Below are positions 1-9,295 of a DNA stretch of 64,000 bases, piece by piece. A program made the translations under genes and the position numbers. Source of the DNA: G963669295 sp963669295 (GTDB lineage Bacteria > Bacteroidota > Bacteroidia > Flavobacteriales_D > CALLUQ01); NCBI GenBank assembly GCA_963669295.1, contig OY769938.1:2418001-2482000 (forward strand). Direction: 5' to 3'. The notes beneath the pieces were generated by a model that was not told where the DNA came from, searched no databases, and saw nothing but the letters and a program-made list of their open reading frames with translations. The number at the start of each line of letters is the position of its first letter. Position 1 is the stretch's first letter.

Positions 1-351
1 ACCCGAACAAGCGGCATTGATATCAAATCCCCAGGCATTGGTAATACCGGCCTTATCACATACAATATTTGCAGTAGAAGGGAAGTTGAAATCAGCAGTT
101 ACAGTACCTACAATTACCAGGTCAATTTCTTCGGGGCTAATGCCTCGCTTTTCACAAATGTCTTTTACCGTAGGAACAATCATGTCGGAAGTAGCACGAC
201 CTCCTTTTAATATCCTACGTTCTTTAATGCCAGTTCGAGTGGTGATCCATTCGTCGGTAGTGTCCACAATGGTTTCTAATTCTTTGTTGGACAACACGTA
301 TTCGGGAACATAGCCCGATACAGCAGTGATGGCGGCAGTAGTCTTACTCAT
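1..351 (-). CDS. fabH: 3-oxoacyl-ACP synthase III (partial, 3' end outside window)
   Basis: FabH condenses acetyl-CoA with malonyl-ACP to start fatty acid synthesis in the cytoplasm. Only the first 117 codons are inside the window; the gene runs off the left edge. The translation contains the family signature DTTDEWITTRTGIKERR at residues 30-46 and ends at NAACSG, whose Cys115 matches the catalytic cysteine. The ATG at 351 overlaps the TAA stop of plsX by one base (TAATG), so the two are probably translationally coupled. The order rpmF-plsX-fabH is the classic phospholipid/fatty-acid cluster. The identification is secure; the C-terminal half cannot be judged. Confidence 0.95.
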   Translation of the reverse strand, partial: MSKTTAAITAVSGYVPEYVLSNKELETIVDTTDEWITTRTGIKERRILKGGRATSDMIVPTVKDICEKRGISPEEIDLVIVGTVTADFNFPSTANIVCDKAGITNAWGFDINAACSG

Positions 352-1289
352 TATACAAAAGCTTCCTTTATTTTAGCAGGCAATCCGGCATTGATAACAT
401 CCCGGGTGTGCAAAATCATATTTTTTATGGCGGTGGCATTAGAAATGCCATGGCCTATTACTACGTTCGAATCAACGCCCAATATCGGTGTTCCTCCGTA
501 GTTTTCATAATTAAAACGGTCGAAATATGCGTCAGAAATACCGCGTTTCTTTATCAGGCGGTAAAATGCCTCTGCTTGTTTTAGCACTACATTTCCAGTA
601 AAACCATCGCATACCACCACATCTACATTTTCTTCAAATAGATCACGCCCCTCTACATTTCCTACAAAGTTGAAATCTTTGCTTCCCTTCATTAAGGCAT
701 GGGTAGCTTGCGTCAGTAAATTGCCTTTGCCTTCTTCTTCGCCAATGTTAAGGAGTCCAACACGCGGTTGATCTATGCCATATACATACTCGGCATAAAG
801 CGATCCTAATATGGCAAATTGATACAGTACGTCGGGTTTACAATCAGCATTGATGCCTACATCCAAAATGATGCCCACTTTTCCACTTTCAATGGGAAGG
901 GCAGAAGTAATGCTAGGGCGTATGACGCCTGGAATGGCTTTCACGCTATACAAGGCACCTACCAACATAGCTCCACTATTGCCAGCACTGGCAAAAGCAT
1001 CGATCTTGTTGTCTTTTAAAAGTGAAAACCCGATCACAATGCCTGAGTCGGGTTTTTGGTTCAATACCTTAGTAGGGTGGTCTCCCATACCTACTACTTG
1101 CGTAGTATGTATAATGTCTACTTGATTAACGTCGAAATTTTCACGTTCCAGAATTGCCAGAATGGATGGTTCATCACCAATCAGTACCAACCGTACATTT
1201 TCAGGTAATTCTTTATGGGCTTGAATGGCACCCAAAGTAGTGGCCTCGGGGGCATAATCCCCGCCCATAATATCAATACCTATCTTCAT
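351..1289 (-). CDS. plsX: phosphate acyltransferase PlsX
   Basis: PlsX makes acyl-phosphate from acyl-ACP and phosphate, the acyl donor for PlsY in membrane phospholipid synthesis. The protein has 312 residues, a normal length. It opens with the hallmark MKIGIDIMGGDYAPE and carries typical core motifs such as SAGNSGAMLVG (near residue 101) and VVCDGFTGNVVLK (near residue 225). It lies between rpmF (57 bp gap) and fabH (1-base overlap) on the same strand. This is the usual gene order across bacteria, and it ties lipid synthesis to ribosomal protein L32 supply. No fault is visible in the reading frame. Confidence 0.97.
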   Translation of the reverse strand: MKIGIDIMGGDYAPEATTLGAIQAHKELPENVRLVLIGDEPSILAILERENFDVNQVDIIHTTQVVGMGDHPTKVLNQKPDSGIVIGFSLLKDNKIDAFASAGNSGAMLVGALYSVKAIPGVIRPSITSALPIESGKVGIILDVGINADCKPDVLYQFAILGSLYAEYVYGIDQPRVGLLNIGEEEGKGNLLTQATHALMKGSKDFNFVGNVEGRDLFEENVDVVVCDGFTGNVVLKQAEAFYRLIKKRGISDAYFDRFNYENYGGTPILGVDSNVVIGHGISNATAIKNMILHTRDVINAGLPAKIKEAFV

Positions 1290-1345
1290 TCGATAGAAAT
1301 GAGTTTAACCTTCAATAAGGCCTCAAATCTAAGAAGAATTTATAA

Positions 1346-1531
1346 CTAAATGGAAATCGACTTTTCAACAGCCTGCTTTCCTCTATAGTGCCCGCATTCA
1401 GGACATACTTTGTGAGGCTGTGTTGGAGCACCACAATTTCCACAGCTGGAAACAGATGGTGTAGTTGCAGTATAGTGGGTTCTCCTTTTGTCTCTTCTTG
1501 ACTTAGACTGTTTTCGCTTAGGATGTGCCAT
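1346..1531 (-). CDS. rpmF: 50S ribosomal protein L32
   Basis: This is a 61-residue basic ribosomal protein. It starts MAHPKRKQSKSRRDKRR, the strongly conserved bL32 N-terminus, and has a zinc-binding pattern of two CxxC pairs, CGNC near residue 30 and CPEC near residue 44. It sits between the yceD-like gene and plsX, its standard context. The four-cysteine form implies a zinc-binding L32 rather than the zinc-free paralogue type. Confidence 0.97.
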   Translation of the reverse strand: MAHPKRKQSKSRRDKRRTHYTATTPSVSSCGNCGAPTQPHKVCPECGHYRGKQAVEKSISI

Positions 1532-1562
1532 TTTAGTCTGTATTAAGTTTTGTTCTAATGCC

Positions 1563-2072
1563 TTATTTCAATTTTTTCAATGCGTCCCACCTTGGGTCTG
1601 TTGTGTCTTCGTCGTCGTCGTTCGAAGAGAGTTGTTCGAGGAGTTTCACTGCAGCTTTATTGCACTCACCTTCACCATGAAGGTGTTTGTAAGGCAACAA
1701 AAGCGTGATGAATTCATAAATGAATGGTCCTACGTTTACTTCGTATTCAGAAGGTGGAATTACCAAAATTTCATCGCTCGACTGATATTCGTCGGCTCCA
1801 AACTTTACAATTAAAGGCTGGGTGCCATCTACCGGTACTTCTAGCGCGCCACCACAACGATCGCAATGTGTGTGCAATGTGCCACTGATATTAAAATCGA
1901 GCAGCAACATGGTGGTTTGTTTTTCCATCATTAGGTGAACATGGAAGTTCCCCTTTTCAATGACCGAATACTCAAACAACTCAAAGAACTTGTCGTCAAC
2001 ATCAAACTCAAATTGGTGTTGCCCTAATTTAAGTCCCACAAAAGGAATGCTATAATTATTCATACGCTCCAA
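1563..2072 (-). CDS. YceD/DUF177 family protein
   Basis: This 169-residue protein lies 31 bp upstream of rpmF. DUF177 (YceD) proteins are almost always encoded directly before rpmF; in plants and E. coli they have been linked to 23S rRNA accumulation, but the exact activity is not settled. A central segment has CDRCGGALEVPV near residues 90-101, typical of the family's cysteine pair, and the C-terminus has a run of acidic residues (SSNDDDEDTTDPRWDAL) ending in the DPRWDAL motif normally seen in this family. Assignment rests on motif plus position. Confidence 0.88.
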   Translation of the reverse strand: MERMNNYSIPFVGLKLGQHQFEFDVDDKFFELFEYSVIEKGNFHVHLMMEKQTTMLLLDFNISGTLHTHCDRCGGALEVPVDGTQPLIVKFGADEYQSSDEILVIPPSEYEVNVGPFIYEFITLLLPYKHLHGEGECNKAAVKLLEQLSSNDDDEDTTDPRWDALKKLK

Positions 2073-2137
2073 TTCGCCAAAATTAGGGAGCGCAAAGGTA
2101 TAAAATTTATTTAAATTAAAAACAGCAGATGCGCTAA

Positions 2138-3214
2138 CTAATTTTTCCCGCCATCTCCAGCTTTTTGCGGTGTAAGTGGGTCGGCATTAATTGCTTTATG
2201 CATTTTTCGATTATTGTAGATCTCACAGGCCAGGTAAATAGCACTTCTAAACGAAGCTTCGGAAGCTATGTTTTTCCCTGCAATTTCGTAAGCAGTACCA
2301 TGATCTGGCGAGGTGCGTACAATGGGCAATCCAGCTGTATAGTTTACCCCCATGTCAAACGACAATGCTTTGAACGGAATAAGCCCCTGGTCGTGATACA
2401 TGGCTAGAATGCCGTCGAAATTTTTGAAATTGGAGGTGCCAAAGAACCCATCTGCCGGGTAAGGTCCGAATGCCAAAATATCTGCTTCCTTAGCTTTTTC
2501 GATAGCTGGTGCAATAACATTACCCTCTTCTTCACCCAACATGCCTCGTTCGCCAGCATGAGGGTTAAGCCCCAACACAGCAATCTTTGGTTTGCGAATG
2601 CCAAAATCTTTCACCAAACTGGCATTCAATTGCTGCAACTTGTGTACAATCAAATCTTTGGAAAGAGTTTCGGGCACATCTTTTAAAGGAATGTGATTGG
2701 TGGCTACCCCAACGCGCAGTCCTTCGTATACCATTAGCATTAACGCATCGTCTTCGTTCGACATTTTTGCCAGGTATTCGGTATGCCCCGGGAAGTTAAA
2801 TTCTTCTGATTGAATGGTGTGTTTATTAATCGGGGCAGTAACAAGTACATCAATGTTATTGTTTGCCAGGTCCTGAGTAGCTAACTCTAACGACTTAAAA
2901 GCATAGCTTCCAATGGTTTTGTCAGGAGTGCCCAACCGAATGTTAACCTCATCGTTCCAACAGTTGAGAAGATTGGCTTTTTTGTGGTTAACATCATCTA
3001 CCGAGTTGATGGGGAAAAAGCTAAAGTCATTAATGCCCAATGCTTTTCTGTGGTAGGATGCTGTTTTGGTAGATCCATATACAATGGGGGTAAAGTCTTG
3101 CAACACCCTATTGTCTAAGAAAGTTTTGATGATGACTTCCAGTCCAATACCGTTAAGATCGCCAACGGTGATGCCTACTTTTATTTTATTTTTCTTCTGA
3201 CTTGATTTGGTCAT
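2138..3214 (-). CDS. pdxA: 4-hydroxythreonine-4-phosphate dehydrogenase
   Basis: PdxA oxidises 4-phosphohydroxy-L-threonine in the DXP-dependent route to pyridoxal 5'-phosphate. The 358-residue product starts with KVGITVGDLNGIGLEVIIK (residues 12-30), the family's N-terminal motif. It contains the metal-ligand segments NFPGHTEYLA, GLNPHAGERG and MYHDQGLIPFK. Its start overlaps the stop of pepA by four bases (ATGA), so the two are likely coupled. PdxA placed ahead of the yceD-rpmF-plsX cluster fits one long minus-strand operon. Confidence 0.96.
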   Translation of the reverse strand: MTKSSQKKNKIKVGITVGDLNGIGLEVIIKTFLDNRVLQDFTPIVYGSTKTASYHRKALGINDFSFFPINSVDDVNHKKANLLNCWNDEVNIRLGTPDKTIGSYAFKSLELATQDLANNNIDVLVTAPINKHTIQSEEFNFPGHTEYLAKMSNEDDALMLMVYEGLRVGVATNHIPLKDVPETLSKDLIVHKLQQLNASLVKDFGIRKPKIAVLGLNPHAGERGMLGEEEGNVIAPAIEKAKEADILAFGPYPADGFFGTSNFKNFDGILAMYHDQGLIPFKALSFDMGVNYTAGLPIVRTSPDHGTAYEIAGKNIASEASFRSAIYLACEIYNNRKMHKAINADPLTPQKAGDGGKN

Positions 3215-4638
3215 GATTGGGATTTGTTTTTAAGGAAATCGAACAACAACCTTACACCAACACCAACTCCTCCTTTACCGCGATAGCTGTCTTCCGTAGT
3301 AAGGAATGCCGGCCCTGCAATATCAAGATGAATCCAGGGGTAGTTGGTAAAGTGTGCCAGGAACTTGCCAGCCGTGATGGCTCCTGCATTAGGCCCACCA
3401 AGGTTTTTAATGTCGGCAATGTCCGATTTTATTTCTTCTCCGTACTCTTCCCAAAAGGGAAATTCTACAATTCGTTCGTATACATTGGTGCCGCTATTAC
3501 GCAAGGCATCAAAGGTTTCTTTTTTGGCATTGCCCATGGCTACAATGCCATATTGGCCAATGGCACGCATGGCTGATCCTGTAAGGGTAGCTGCATCAAT
3601 CACCAACTCGGGTTTGTATTTTTGAGCATAACTCAATGCATCTGCCAGCAACATACGTCCTTCTGCATCGGTATTCAACACTTCTACAGTTAAACCACTA
3701 TGCATCTTTATAACATCACCCGGAGCATAAGCGTTTTGGCCAGGGCGGTTGTCGGTGGCCGGAATAAGGGCAATGAGATGAATGGGAAGCTTGTTTTTAG
3801 CCACGGCATACATGGCACCAATCATTGCTGCTGCTCCTCCCATATCGCACTTCATCTGATCCATTGAGTTGGGGGTAGGTTTTAGGCTTAGCCCACCAGT
3901 ATCGTACACTACGCCTTTCCCCACTAAAACATAGGGCTTTTTATTGGTGGCATTTTTGGGCTTCCATTCCAGGATAGAAAATGTTGGAGGGTCGATACTG
4001 CCTTTATTTACGGCTAGCAGTCCGCCCATTTTTAATGCCTCGATTTTAGCTTTGTTAAATACCTCTACCTTGAAACCAGCAGTTTTGCCCAGTCGTTTAA
4101 TTTCTTTGGCCAATTGTGGGGCTGTTAAATAAGATAGGGGCTCGTTGATGAGTGTGCGTGCTTCAAGGGTAGCGTCTACTACTACCTGTAGCTCTTCTAC
4201 TGTCTTTTTATCAACGCCTTTTACCTTAATGGTTTTTAGTGCATTGGTTTTGCCTTTTTTGTCTTTAAAGTACTTTAGAAACTGGTAGTTACTCAATGCC
4301 ATTCCTTCAGTTATCGCCAGGGCATAAGATGCATCGCTTCGATTGACCACGGCCACTTGAGCTACCTGGTGCTTTTGTACAACTTCATGAATGTCGAATC
4401 CGGTTTTGCGATAAGTTTCGAGCACATTGCCTGCCTTGGCTTTGTTGATGTTGGTAACAAATACCAGGCGGCTGTACTGGTTGACCACTGCAAAAGGTTC
4501 CTTTTTCAAAGTAGCTTTTATGTAAGCTGTTTCGTCTTTCGATAAACCAAGGTCTTTTAGGGCTTCTTTGGCTGTTGCCACAACCACTAAAGTATCTTTG
4601 GCGGTGGTGCTGGTAGCGTGTTTCAGTACAATGCTCAT
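3211..4638 (-). CDS. pepA: leucyl aminopeptidase (M17 family)
   Basis: M17 aminopeptidases are cytosolic di-metal exopeptidases that trim N-terminal residues from peptides. The 475-residue protein has an N-terminal macro-like domain and a C-terminal catalytic domain with the signature NTDAEGRMLLADAL near residues 323-336. It also has the metal-binding segment VGKGVVYDTGGLSLKP near residues 240-255, where the family usually has a lysine and aspartate ligands. It is the first gene of the minus-strand operon and overlaps pdxA by four bases. Whether the symbol pepA or a paralogue name is best cannot be told from sequence alone. Confidence 0.92.
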   Translation of the reverse strand: MSIVLKHATSTTAKDTLVVVATAKEALKDLGLSKDETAYIKATLKKEPFAVVNQYSRLVFVTNINKAKAGNVLETYRKTGFDIHEVVQKHQVAQVAVVNRSDASYALAITEGMALSNYQFLKYFKDKKGKTNALKTIKVKGVDKKTVEELQVVVDATLEARTLINEPLSYLTAPQLAKEIKRLGKTAGFKVEVFNKAKIEALKMGGLLAVNKGSIDPPTFSILEWKPKNATNKKPYVLVGKGVVYDTGGLSLKPTPNSMDQMKCDMGGAAAMIGAMYAVAKNKLPIHLIALIPATDNRPGQNAYAPGDVIKMHSGLTVEVLNTDAEGRMLLADALSYAQKYKPELVIDAATLTGSAMRAIGQYGIVAMGNAKKETFDALRNSGTNVYERIVEFPFWEEYGEEIKSDIADIKNLGGPNAGAITAGKFLAHFTNYPWIHLDIAGPAFLTTEDSYRGKGGVGVGVRLLFDFLKNKSQS

Positions 4639-4866
4639 ATTAAGGGGAGTTTAAGGCGGATAAAGTTAATTAAAAAAGTAGAAGTAGCGCGGTTGAAAAA
4701 CCAGAACATTTTGTGGCCTTTGTGCGTTTAAATAAGTGGAACAATATTTGCGACAAAAGTGATGCTCCAATGGGTTGGAATTGACATGCAGCCGACCCAA
4801 AAGCAAAAAATTAATATAGCGCATGAAATAAATTCAGTAATTTAGTGTTTCTTTATTTACTAAGGA

Positions 4867-7515
4867 ATGTACAGGGTCCTCCTCATATTGTTTACATTGC
4901 TCATTTACGGCTCCAGCATGGCAACTCACAATAGAGCCGGAGAGATCATCTATTGGTTCAATCCAGACGATGGGAGGTATTGGGTGAAAATCATTACCTG
5001 TACCAAAACTTCCAGTCCTGCCGACCGCGAATTTTTGGAAATTGATTGGGGCGATGGTTCACCTACCGACAGTATTCAACGATCGAGCATTACTTTTTTA
5101 CCCAATGCTGATGCGCAGCGCAATGAGTACATAGGTTCTCACTTGTATTTAGGTGCGGGAATTTTCACTATGTCGGTAGAAGATCCTAATCGTAATGGCG
5201 GCATTTTGAACATCGATAATTCGGTCAATCAGCCATTTTACATTTATTCTACGTTGGTGATTAACCCATTTGCGGGTCGCGTCAACAACTCGGTACAATT
5301 ACTAAACCCACCAAAAGATAATGCTTGTGTAAACAAGCCATGGATTCATAACCCGGGTGCTTACGACCCCGATGGTGATAGCTTGCGCTATTCGTTAGTG
5401 GAGTGTTTAGGCCAGGGTGGACAACCTCTAGTAGGAAACCCCTGGGGTTATGTGTTCCCTGACGAGATATGCCCCAGTGCTTCCAATAACTTTTGGATCG
5501 ATGCGGCTACTGGTGATGTACATTGGGATGTACCTCCTGCCTGTCAGGGTGAGTATAACATTGCCATATTGATTGAAGAATTTGACCGCGAAACGGGAGC
5601 TTTTATGGGCTCAGTGTTGCGCGATATGCAAATAACATTAGTGAACTGTAGTAACGACCCACCAGACTTGCAGGCATTGGCCGATACTTGTGTGAATGCG
5701 GGCGATACGTTAGCGTTAACTTTTATAGCTACGGATCCTAATAACCATAACATAGGTCTTAGTGCTTTCGGTGGGCCTTTTGAAGTAACAAACAGCCCAG
5801 CCTTGTTTACACAACCCATCAATTCTCCGGGTTATTCGGAGGGCGATTTTTATTGGGAAACCAATTGCGACCATGTAGATGCAGCAGCATATCAGCTGTA
5901 CGTGCGTGGTGAAGATGGAGGGGGCGATGTAGACCTCGTAGACATTACCACCATGAACATTTTGGTAGTAGGGCCTGCTCCTCAAAACCCTGCAGCTACA
6001 CCCAATGGCAATACCATTGAGTTAAGTTGGGAGCCAAGCGTGTGTGGCAATGTTACTGGCTATAAAATATACCGTAGAACAGATCTGTACGGGTTTGTGC
6101 CCAGTCATTGCGAAACAGGTGTGCCTTCGTATACCGGTTATACCCAAATAGGAACTACTACCAGTTTAACCGATACTACCTTTATAGACAACTCTAACCT
6201 GTCGCAGGGACAACAATATTGCTACATGGTGGTAGCATGCTTTGCCGACAATGGTGGAGCAGAAAGTTATGCATCGGTAGAGTTTTGTGCCGAATTGAGA
6301 AGGGATGTACCCATTATTACCAATGTGAGCGTTGGTGAAACCAATACCACTACCGGGCGTGACACCATTAAATGGCTTATGCCTACCGATTTGGATACGA
6401 TTAATACCCATCCCGGCCCATATTACTATGAAGTATACAGAGGGACAGGCTATGGCACTCCTGGAACGTTGGTACATACTACACCTACCAATGCATTCCT
6501 GGCAAATGTTGATACATTGTTTATCGACAACCTGTTTGATACCGAAACAACCCCATATACCTATCGCATTGATTTGTTTAGCAATGGCATTTTAGCGGGT
6601 CAATCACAAACCGCTTCGTCCATCTTTTTACAAACAACCCCCGACGATAACGAAATTACCCTTACCTGGCAGGAGCAAGTACCTTGGACGAATACCGAAT
6701 ATGAAGTATACCGTTTCGATGGGCTGCAATTCAACCTTATAGGTACTTCTACTACACAAATGTATGTAGATTCCAATTTAATTAATGGGGTACAATATTG
6801 TTATTATGTGCGTAGCATTGGCTCATATTCGTCTACCAGTTTGCCGGGTATTTATTACAATTACTCGCAAGAGATATGCGATGCTCCACTAGACCTTACC
6901 GCGCCATGCCCTCCTGAATTAACGGTGTTGGGCGATTGTGAGTTGGAAGAAAATAGCTTATCGTGGACCAACCCCAACAACAGCTGTACCGACGATGTGA
7001 TAGCTTACAATGTATACTATTCGCCCATTGATAGTGTTGAAGCCGAAGATTTTGAGCTAATAGCCAGCTTTTCTACGGCACTTGATACCACGATGTTGCA
7101 CAACAACAATGGTTCTATTGCAGGGTGTTATATGGTTACTGCTATAGATTCGGTAGGCAATGAAAGTGAATACAGCAATCAGGTATGCATTGACAATTGC
7201 CCACAATACTGGTTACCGAATGTGTTTACACCAAATGGCGATGGTGCTAATGATCTATTTGTTCCACTTCCTCCCATTAAGTTTGTTGACAGCATAGAGC
7301 TGGAGATCTATAACCGGTGGGGACAGGTAATCTTTAAAACCACGGATCCTATGATTAACTGGGATGGCATTCACATGGAATCAGGTGAAGCGGTACCCGA
7401 AGGGGTTTATTATTACTTGTGTAAGGTAAATAGCATTCGACTATCGGGTATTGACGTCATTGAACTGAAAGGATTTTTCCACTTATTTAGAGATGGTAAA
7501 GGCAAAGTGAACTAG
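4867..7515 (+). CDS. large secreted protein with gliding-motility-associated C-terminal (CHU_C) domain
   Basis: This 882-residue exported protein has a signal peptide ending near residue 20 (LLILFTLLIYGSSMATHN). The N-terminal half looks PKD/cadherin-like (repeated DPDGDSLRYSL-type and DPNNHNIGLSAFG-type segments). From about residue 378 there are several fibronectin-III-like repeats, each with a WxP.....GYKIYR-like strand and a QYCYMV-like strand. The last about 85 residues match the CHU_C domain: LPNVFTPNGDGANDLFVP, then IYNRWGQVIF, then WDG and GVYYYL. CHU_C is a type B T9SS sorting signal, so the protein should reach the cell surface or medium. The exact role (adhesin or surface scaffold) is unknown. 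ribE starts two bases after the stop. Confidence 0.9.
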   Translation: MYRVLLILFTLLIYGSSMATHNRAGEIIYWFNPDDGRYWVKIITCTKTSSPADREFLEIDWGDGSPTDSIQRSSITFLPNADAQRNEYIGSHLYLGAGIFTMSVEDPNRNGGILNIDNSVNQPFYIYSTLVINPFAGRVNNSVQLLNPPKDNACVNKPWIHNPGAYDPDGDSLRYSLVECLGQGGQPLVGNPWGYVFPDEICPSASNNFWIDAATGDVHWDVPPACQGEYNIAILIEEFDRETGAFMGSVLRDMQITLVNCSNDPPDLQALADTCVNAGDTLALTFIATDPNNHNIGLSAFGGPFEVTNSPALFTQPINSPGYSEGDFYWETNCDHVDAAAYQLYVRGEDGGGDVDLVDITTMNILVVGPAPQNPAATPNGNTIELSWEPSVCGNVTGYKIYRRTDLYGFVPSHCETGVPSYTGYTQIGTTTSLTDTTFIDNSNLSQGQQYCYMVVACFADNGGAESYASVEFCAELRRDVPIITNVSVGETNTTTGRDTIKWLMPTDLDTINTHPGPYYYEVYRGTGYGTPGTLVHTTPTNAFLANVDTLFIDNLFDTETTPYTYRIDLFSNGILAGQSQTASSIFLQTTPDDNEITLTWQEQVPWTNTEYEVYRFDGLQFNLIGTSTTQMYVDSNLINGVQYCYYVRSIGSYSSTSLPGIYYNYSQEICDAPLDLTAPCPPELTVLGDCELEENSLSWTNPNNSCTDDVIAYNVYYSPIDSVEAEDFELIASFSTALDTTMLHNNNGSIAGCYMVTAIDSVGNESEYSNQVCIDNCPQYWLPNVFTPNGDGANDLFVPLPPIKFVDSIELEIYNRWGQVIFKTTDPMINWDGIHMESGEAVPEGVYYYLCKVNSIRLSGIDVIELKGFFHLFRDGKGKVN

Positions 7516-7516
7516 C

Positions 7517-8101
7517 ATGTTTACAGGAATTGTAGAGGAAGTAGGAAAAGTAGTTGCATTAAAGGAAGAGGGAGACAACCTACACCTCACCATACAGGCT
7601 TCCTTTGTTCCCGAAATTAAAATTGATCAAAGCATTGCGCACAATGGGGTGTGCCTAACGGTGGTGGCCATTAACGACGATCGTTATGTGGTCACAGCCA
7701 TTAAGGAAACACTTGATAAAACAGCATTGGGCGATCTAACTGAAGGCGCTCCTGTAAATCTGGAGCGGTGCATGAAGTTGAGCGATCGTTTAGACGGCCA
7801 TATTATGCAAGGGCATGTTGATCAGGTGGCTATCTGCACTGCCAGAAAGGAAGAAGAAGGCAGTTGGGTATTTACATTTGAATATGCACCAGAGCAAGGC
7901 AATATTACAGTAGAAAAAGGATCGATTTGCGTCAATGGCATTAGCCTTACTGTGGTGAATTCACACACCAATAGCTTTTCGGTGGCCATCATTCCTTATA
8001 CCTACGAACATACGAATTTTCATGCCTTGCAAGTAGGCCATCGCGTTAACCTGGAGTTTGATGTGATTGGAAAGTATGTGGCTCGTTTACTGGAGCGCTA
8101 G
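7517..8101 (+). CDS. ribE: riboflavin synthase, alpha subunit
   Basis: Riboflavin synthase dismutates two 6,7-dimethyl-8-ribityllumazine molecules to riboflavin. The 194-residue protein begins MFTGIVEEVGKV, the diagnostic N-terminus, and shows the two lumazine-binding barrels. The first has SIAHNGVCLTVV near residue 39 and the second has GSICVNGISLTVV near residue 136; GHIMQGHVDQV lies between them. It follows the surface-protein gene with a one-base gap, so it may be co-transcribed with it although the functions are unrelated. Its stop overlaps the stop of the convergent metF gene in a CTAG tetranucleotide. Confidence 0.97.
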   Translation: MFTGIVEEVGKVVALKEEGDNLHLTIQASFVPEIKIDQSIAHNGVCLTVVAINDDRYVVTAIKETLDKTALGDLTEGAPVNLERCMKLSDRLDGHIMQGHVDQVAICTARKEEEGSWVFTFEYAPEQGNITVEKGSICVNGISLTVVNSHTNSFSVAIIPYTYEHTNFHALQVGHRVNLEFDVIGKYVARLLER

Positions 8102-9051
8102 AATACATTGCTGGCAATACGACGTACCGTTTCCGATTTTCCCATGGTGTAATAATGTAACGAAGGCACCCCGAACTTCATCAGTTCTTTCGATTGATGA
8201 ATGGCCCACTCAATACCCACTTGTTTTACCTGGTCATTGCTGGTACATTTCACCAATTCATCTGCCAAATCGTCGGGAAAATCCACATGAAACGTTTTGG
8301 GTAAAAACGAAATGTGCTTCATTGTAGTAATGGGTTTTAACCCAGGAATAATAGGCACATTAATGTCGTTGGCCCTACATAGGTTCACAAAGTCGTAATA
8401 CTTTTGATTGTCGAAAAACATTTGTGTCACAATGTAATCAGCACCTGCCTCTACTTTAGCTTTTAAGTATTTTAGGTCGGTTTTTAAGTTCAGCGCCTCA
8501 AAATGTTTTTCGGGATAACCTGCTACGCCAATACAAAAATCCGTAGGCGTAACATTCGATATTTCATCGTACATGAACCTTCCTGCGTTCATGTCGACAA
8601 TTTGTCCTACTAAATCTACTGCATATTGATGTCCTCCTGGCTCAGGAACAAATGTGTTTTCAGTTTTGATAGGGTCGCCACGAAGTGCCAACACATTATC
8701 AATGCCTAAAAATTGAAGGTCGATCAATGCATTTTCAGTTTCTTCCTGGGTAAAGCCACCACAAATTAAATGCGGCACGGCATCTACATCGTACTTGTTC
8801 ATTATGGCAGCACAGATGCCTACAGTTCCTGGTCGCTTGCGCACCGAAATCTTTTTCAGCAAATCTTGATCCATCTGTTTGTAGATGTACTCCTCACGGT
8901 GATAGGTTACATTAATGAAAGGAGGTTTAAACTCCATCAATGGATCAATACCATCGTAAATGGAAGCAATGCTTTTTCCTTTTAATGGAGGAAGAATTTC
9001 GAACGTAAATAACGTTCGATCGGCATTGTTCAGGTGGTCAATTACTTTCAA
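8098..9051 (-). CDS. metF: 5,10-methylenetetrahydrofolate reductase (FAD)
   Basis: MetF reduces 5,10-methylene-THF to 5-methyl-THF for methionine synthesis. The 317-residue TIM-barrel protein has FTFEILPPLKG (residues 15-25), NVTYHREEY near residue 48, LALRGDP near residue 120 and DYIVTQMFFDNQKYYDFV near residue 206, all family landmarks. The length is typical of bacterial MetF. The gene is convergent with ribE and the two stop codons overlap by four bases. Cystathionine gamma-synthase is also in this window but far away, so the methionine genes are not clustered. Confidence 0.96.
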   Translation of the reverse strand: MKVIDHLNNADRTLFTFEILPPLKGKSIASIYDGIDPLMEFKPPFINVTYHREEYIYKQMDQDLLKKISVRKRPGTVGICAAIMNKYDVDAVPHLICGGFTQEETENALIDLQFLGIDNVLALRGDPIKTENTFVPEPGGHQYAVDLVGQIVDMNAGRFMYDEISNVTPTDFCIGVAGYPEKHFEALNLKTDLKYLKAKVEAGADYIVTQMFFDNQKYYDFVNLCRANDINVPIIPGLKPITTMKHISFLPKTFHVDFPDDLADELVKCTSNDQVKQVGIEWAIHQSKELMKFGVPSLHYYTMGKSETVRRIASNVF

Positions 9052-9282
9052 GCCAAAAATTTTGCTAGCAAATATAGGCCAATAACAATTAATAGTCCTT
9101 GTAGGTCGTTTTTAATCTTTTGCAGTTGCCGTAATGGATGTGAACCATTGGTGCTTAGATTTCCAGTGTGTTACGCTAAATTTATTGGCGTAAAAGGCGA
9201 ACTTTAAACGGCAAGGGGAGAGGTTAAAATGCCACGTGTAGCAAAATTTCAGCAGTGTAGTATTATTGATGGGCAAAAAGTT

Positions 9283-9290
9283 TAATTTTG
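9283..9290 (+). promoter_or_regulatory. -7 box of a Bacteroidota promoter ahead of lepA
   Basis: TAATTTTG matches the TAnnTTTG -7 element of Bacteroidota. It ends five bases before the lepA ATG, so transcription would begin at or very near the start codon. No convincing TTG element is seen 17-23 bases upstream, which lowers confidence. Confidence 0.4.
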
Positions 9291-9295
9291 CGGGG

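Noticed and set aside
9266..9295. Earlier lepA start with ten extra residues
   Set aside because: The family N-terminus begins at MKNIRNF; the added residues have no counterpart.
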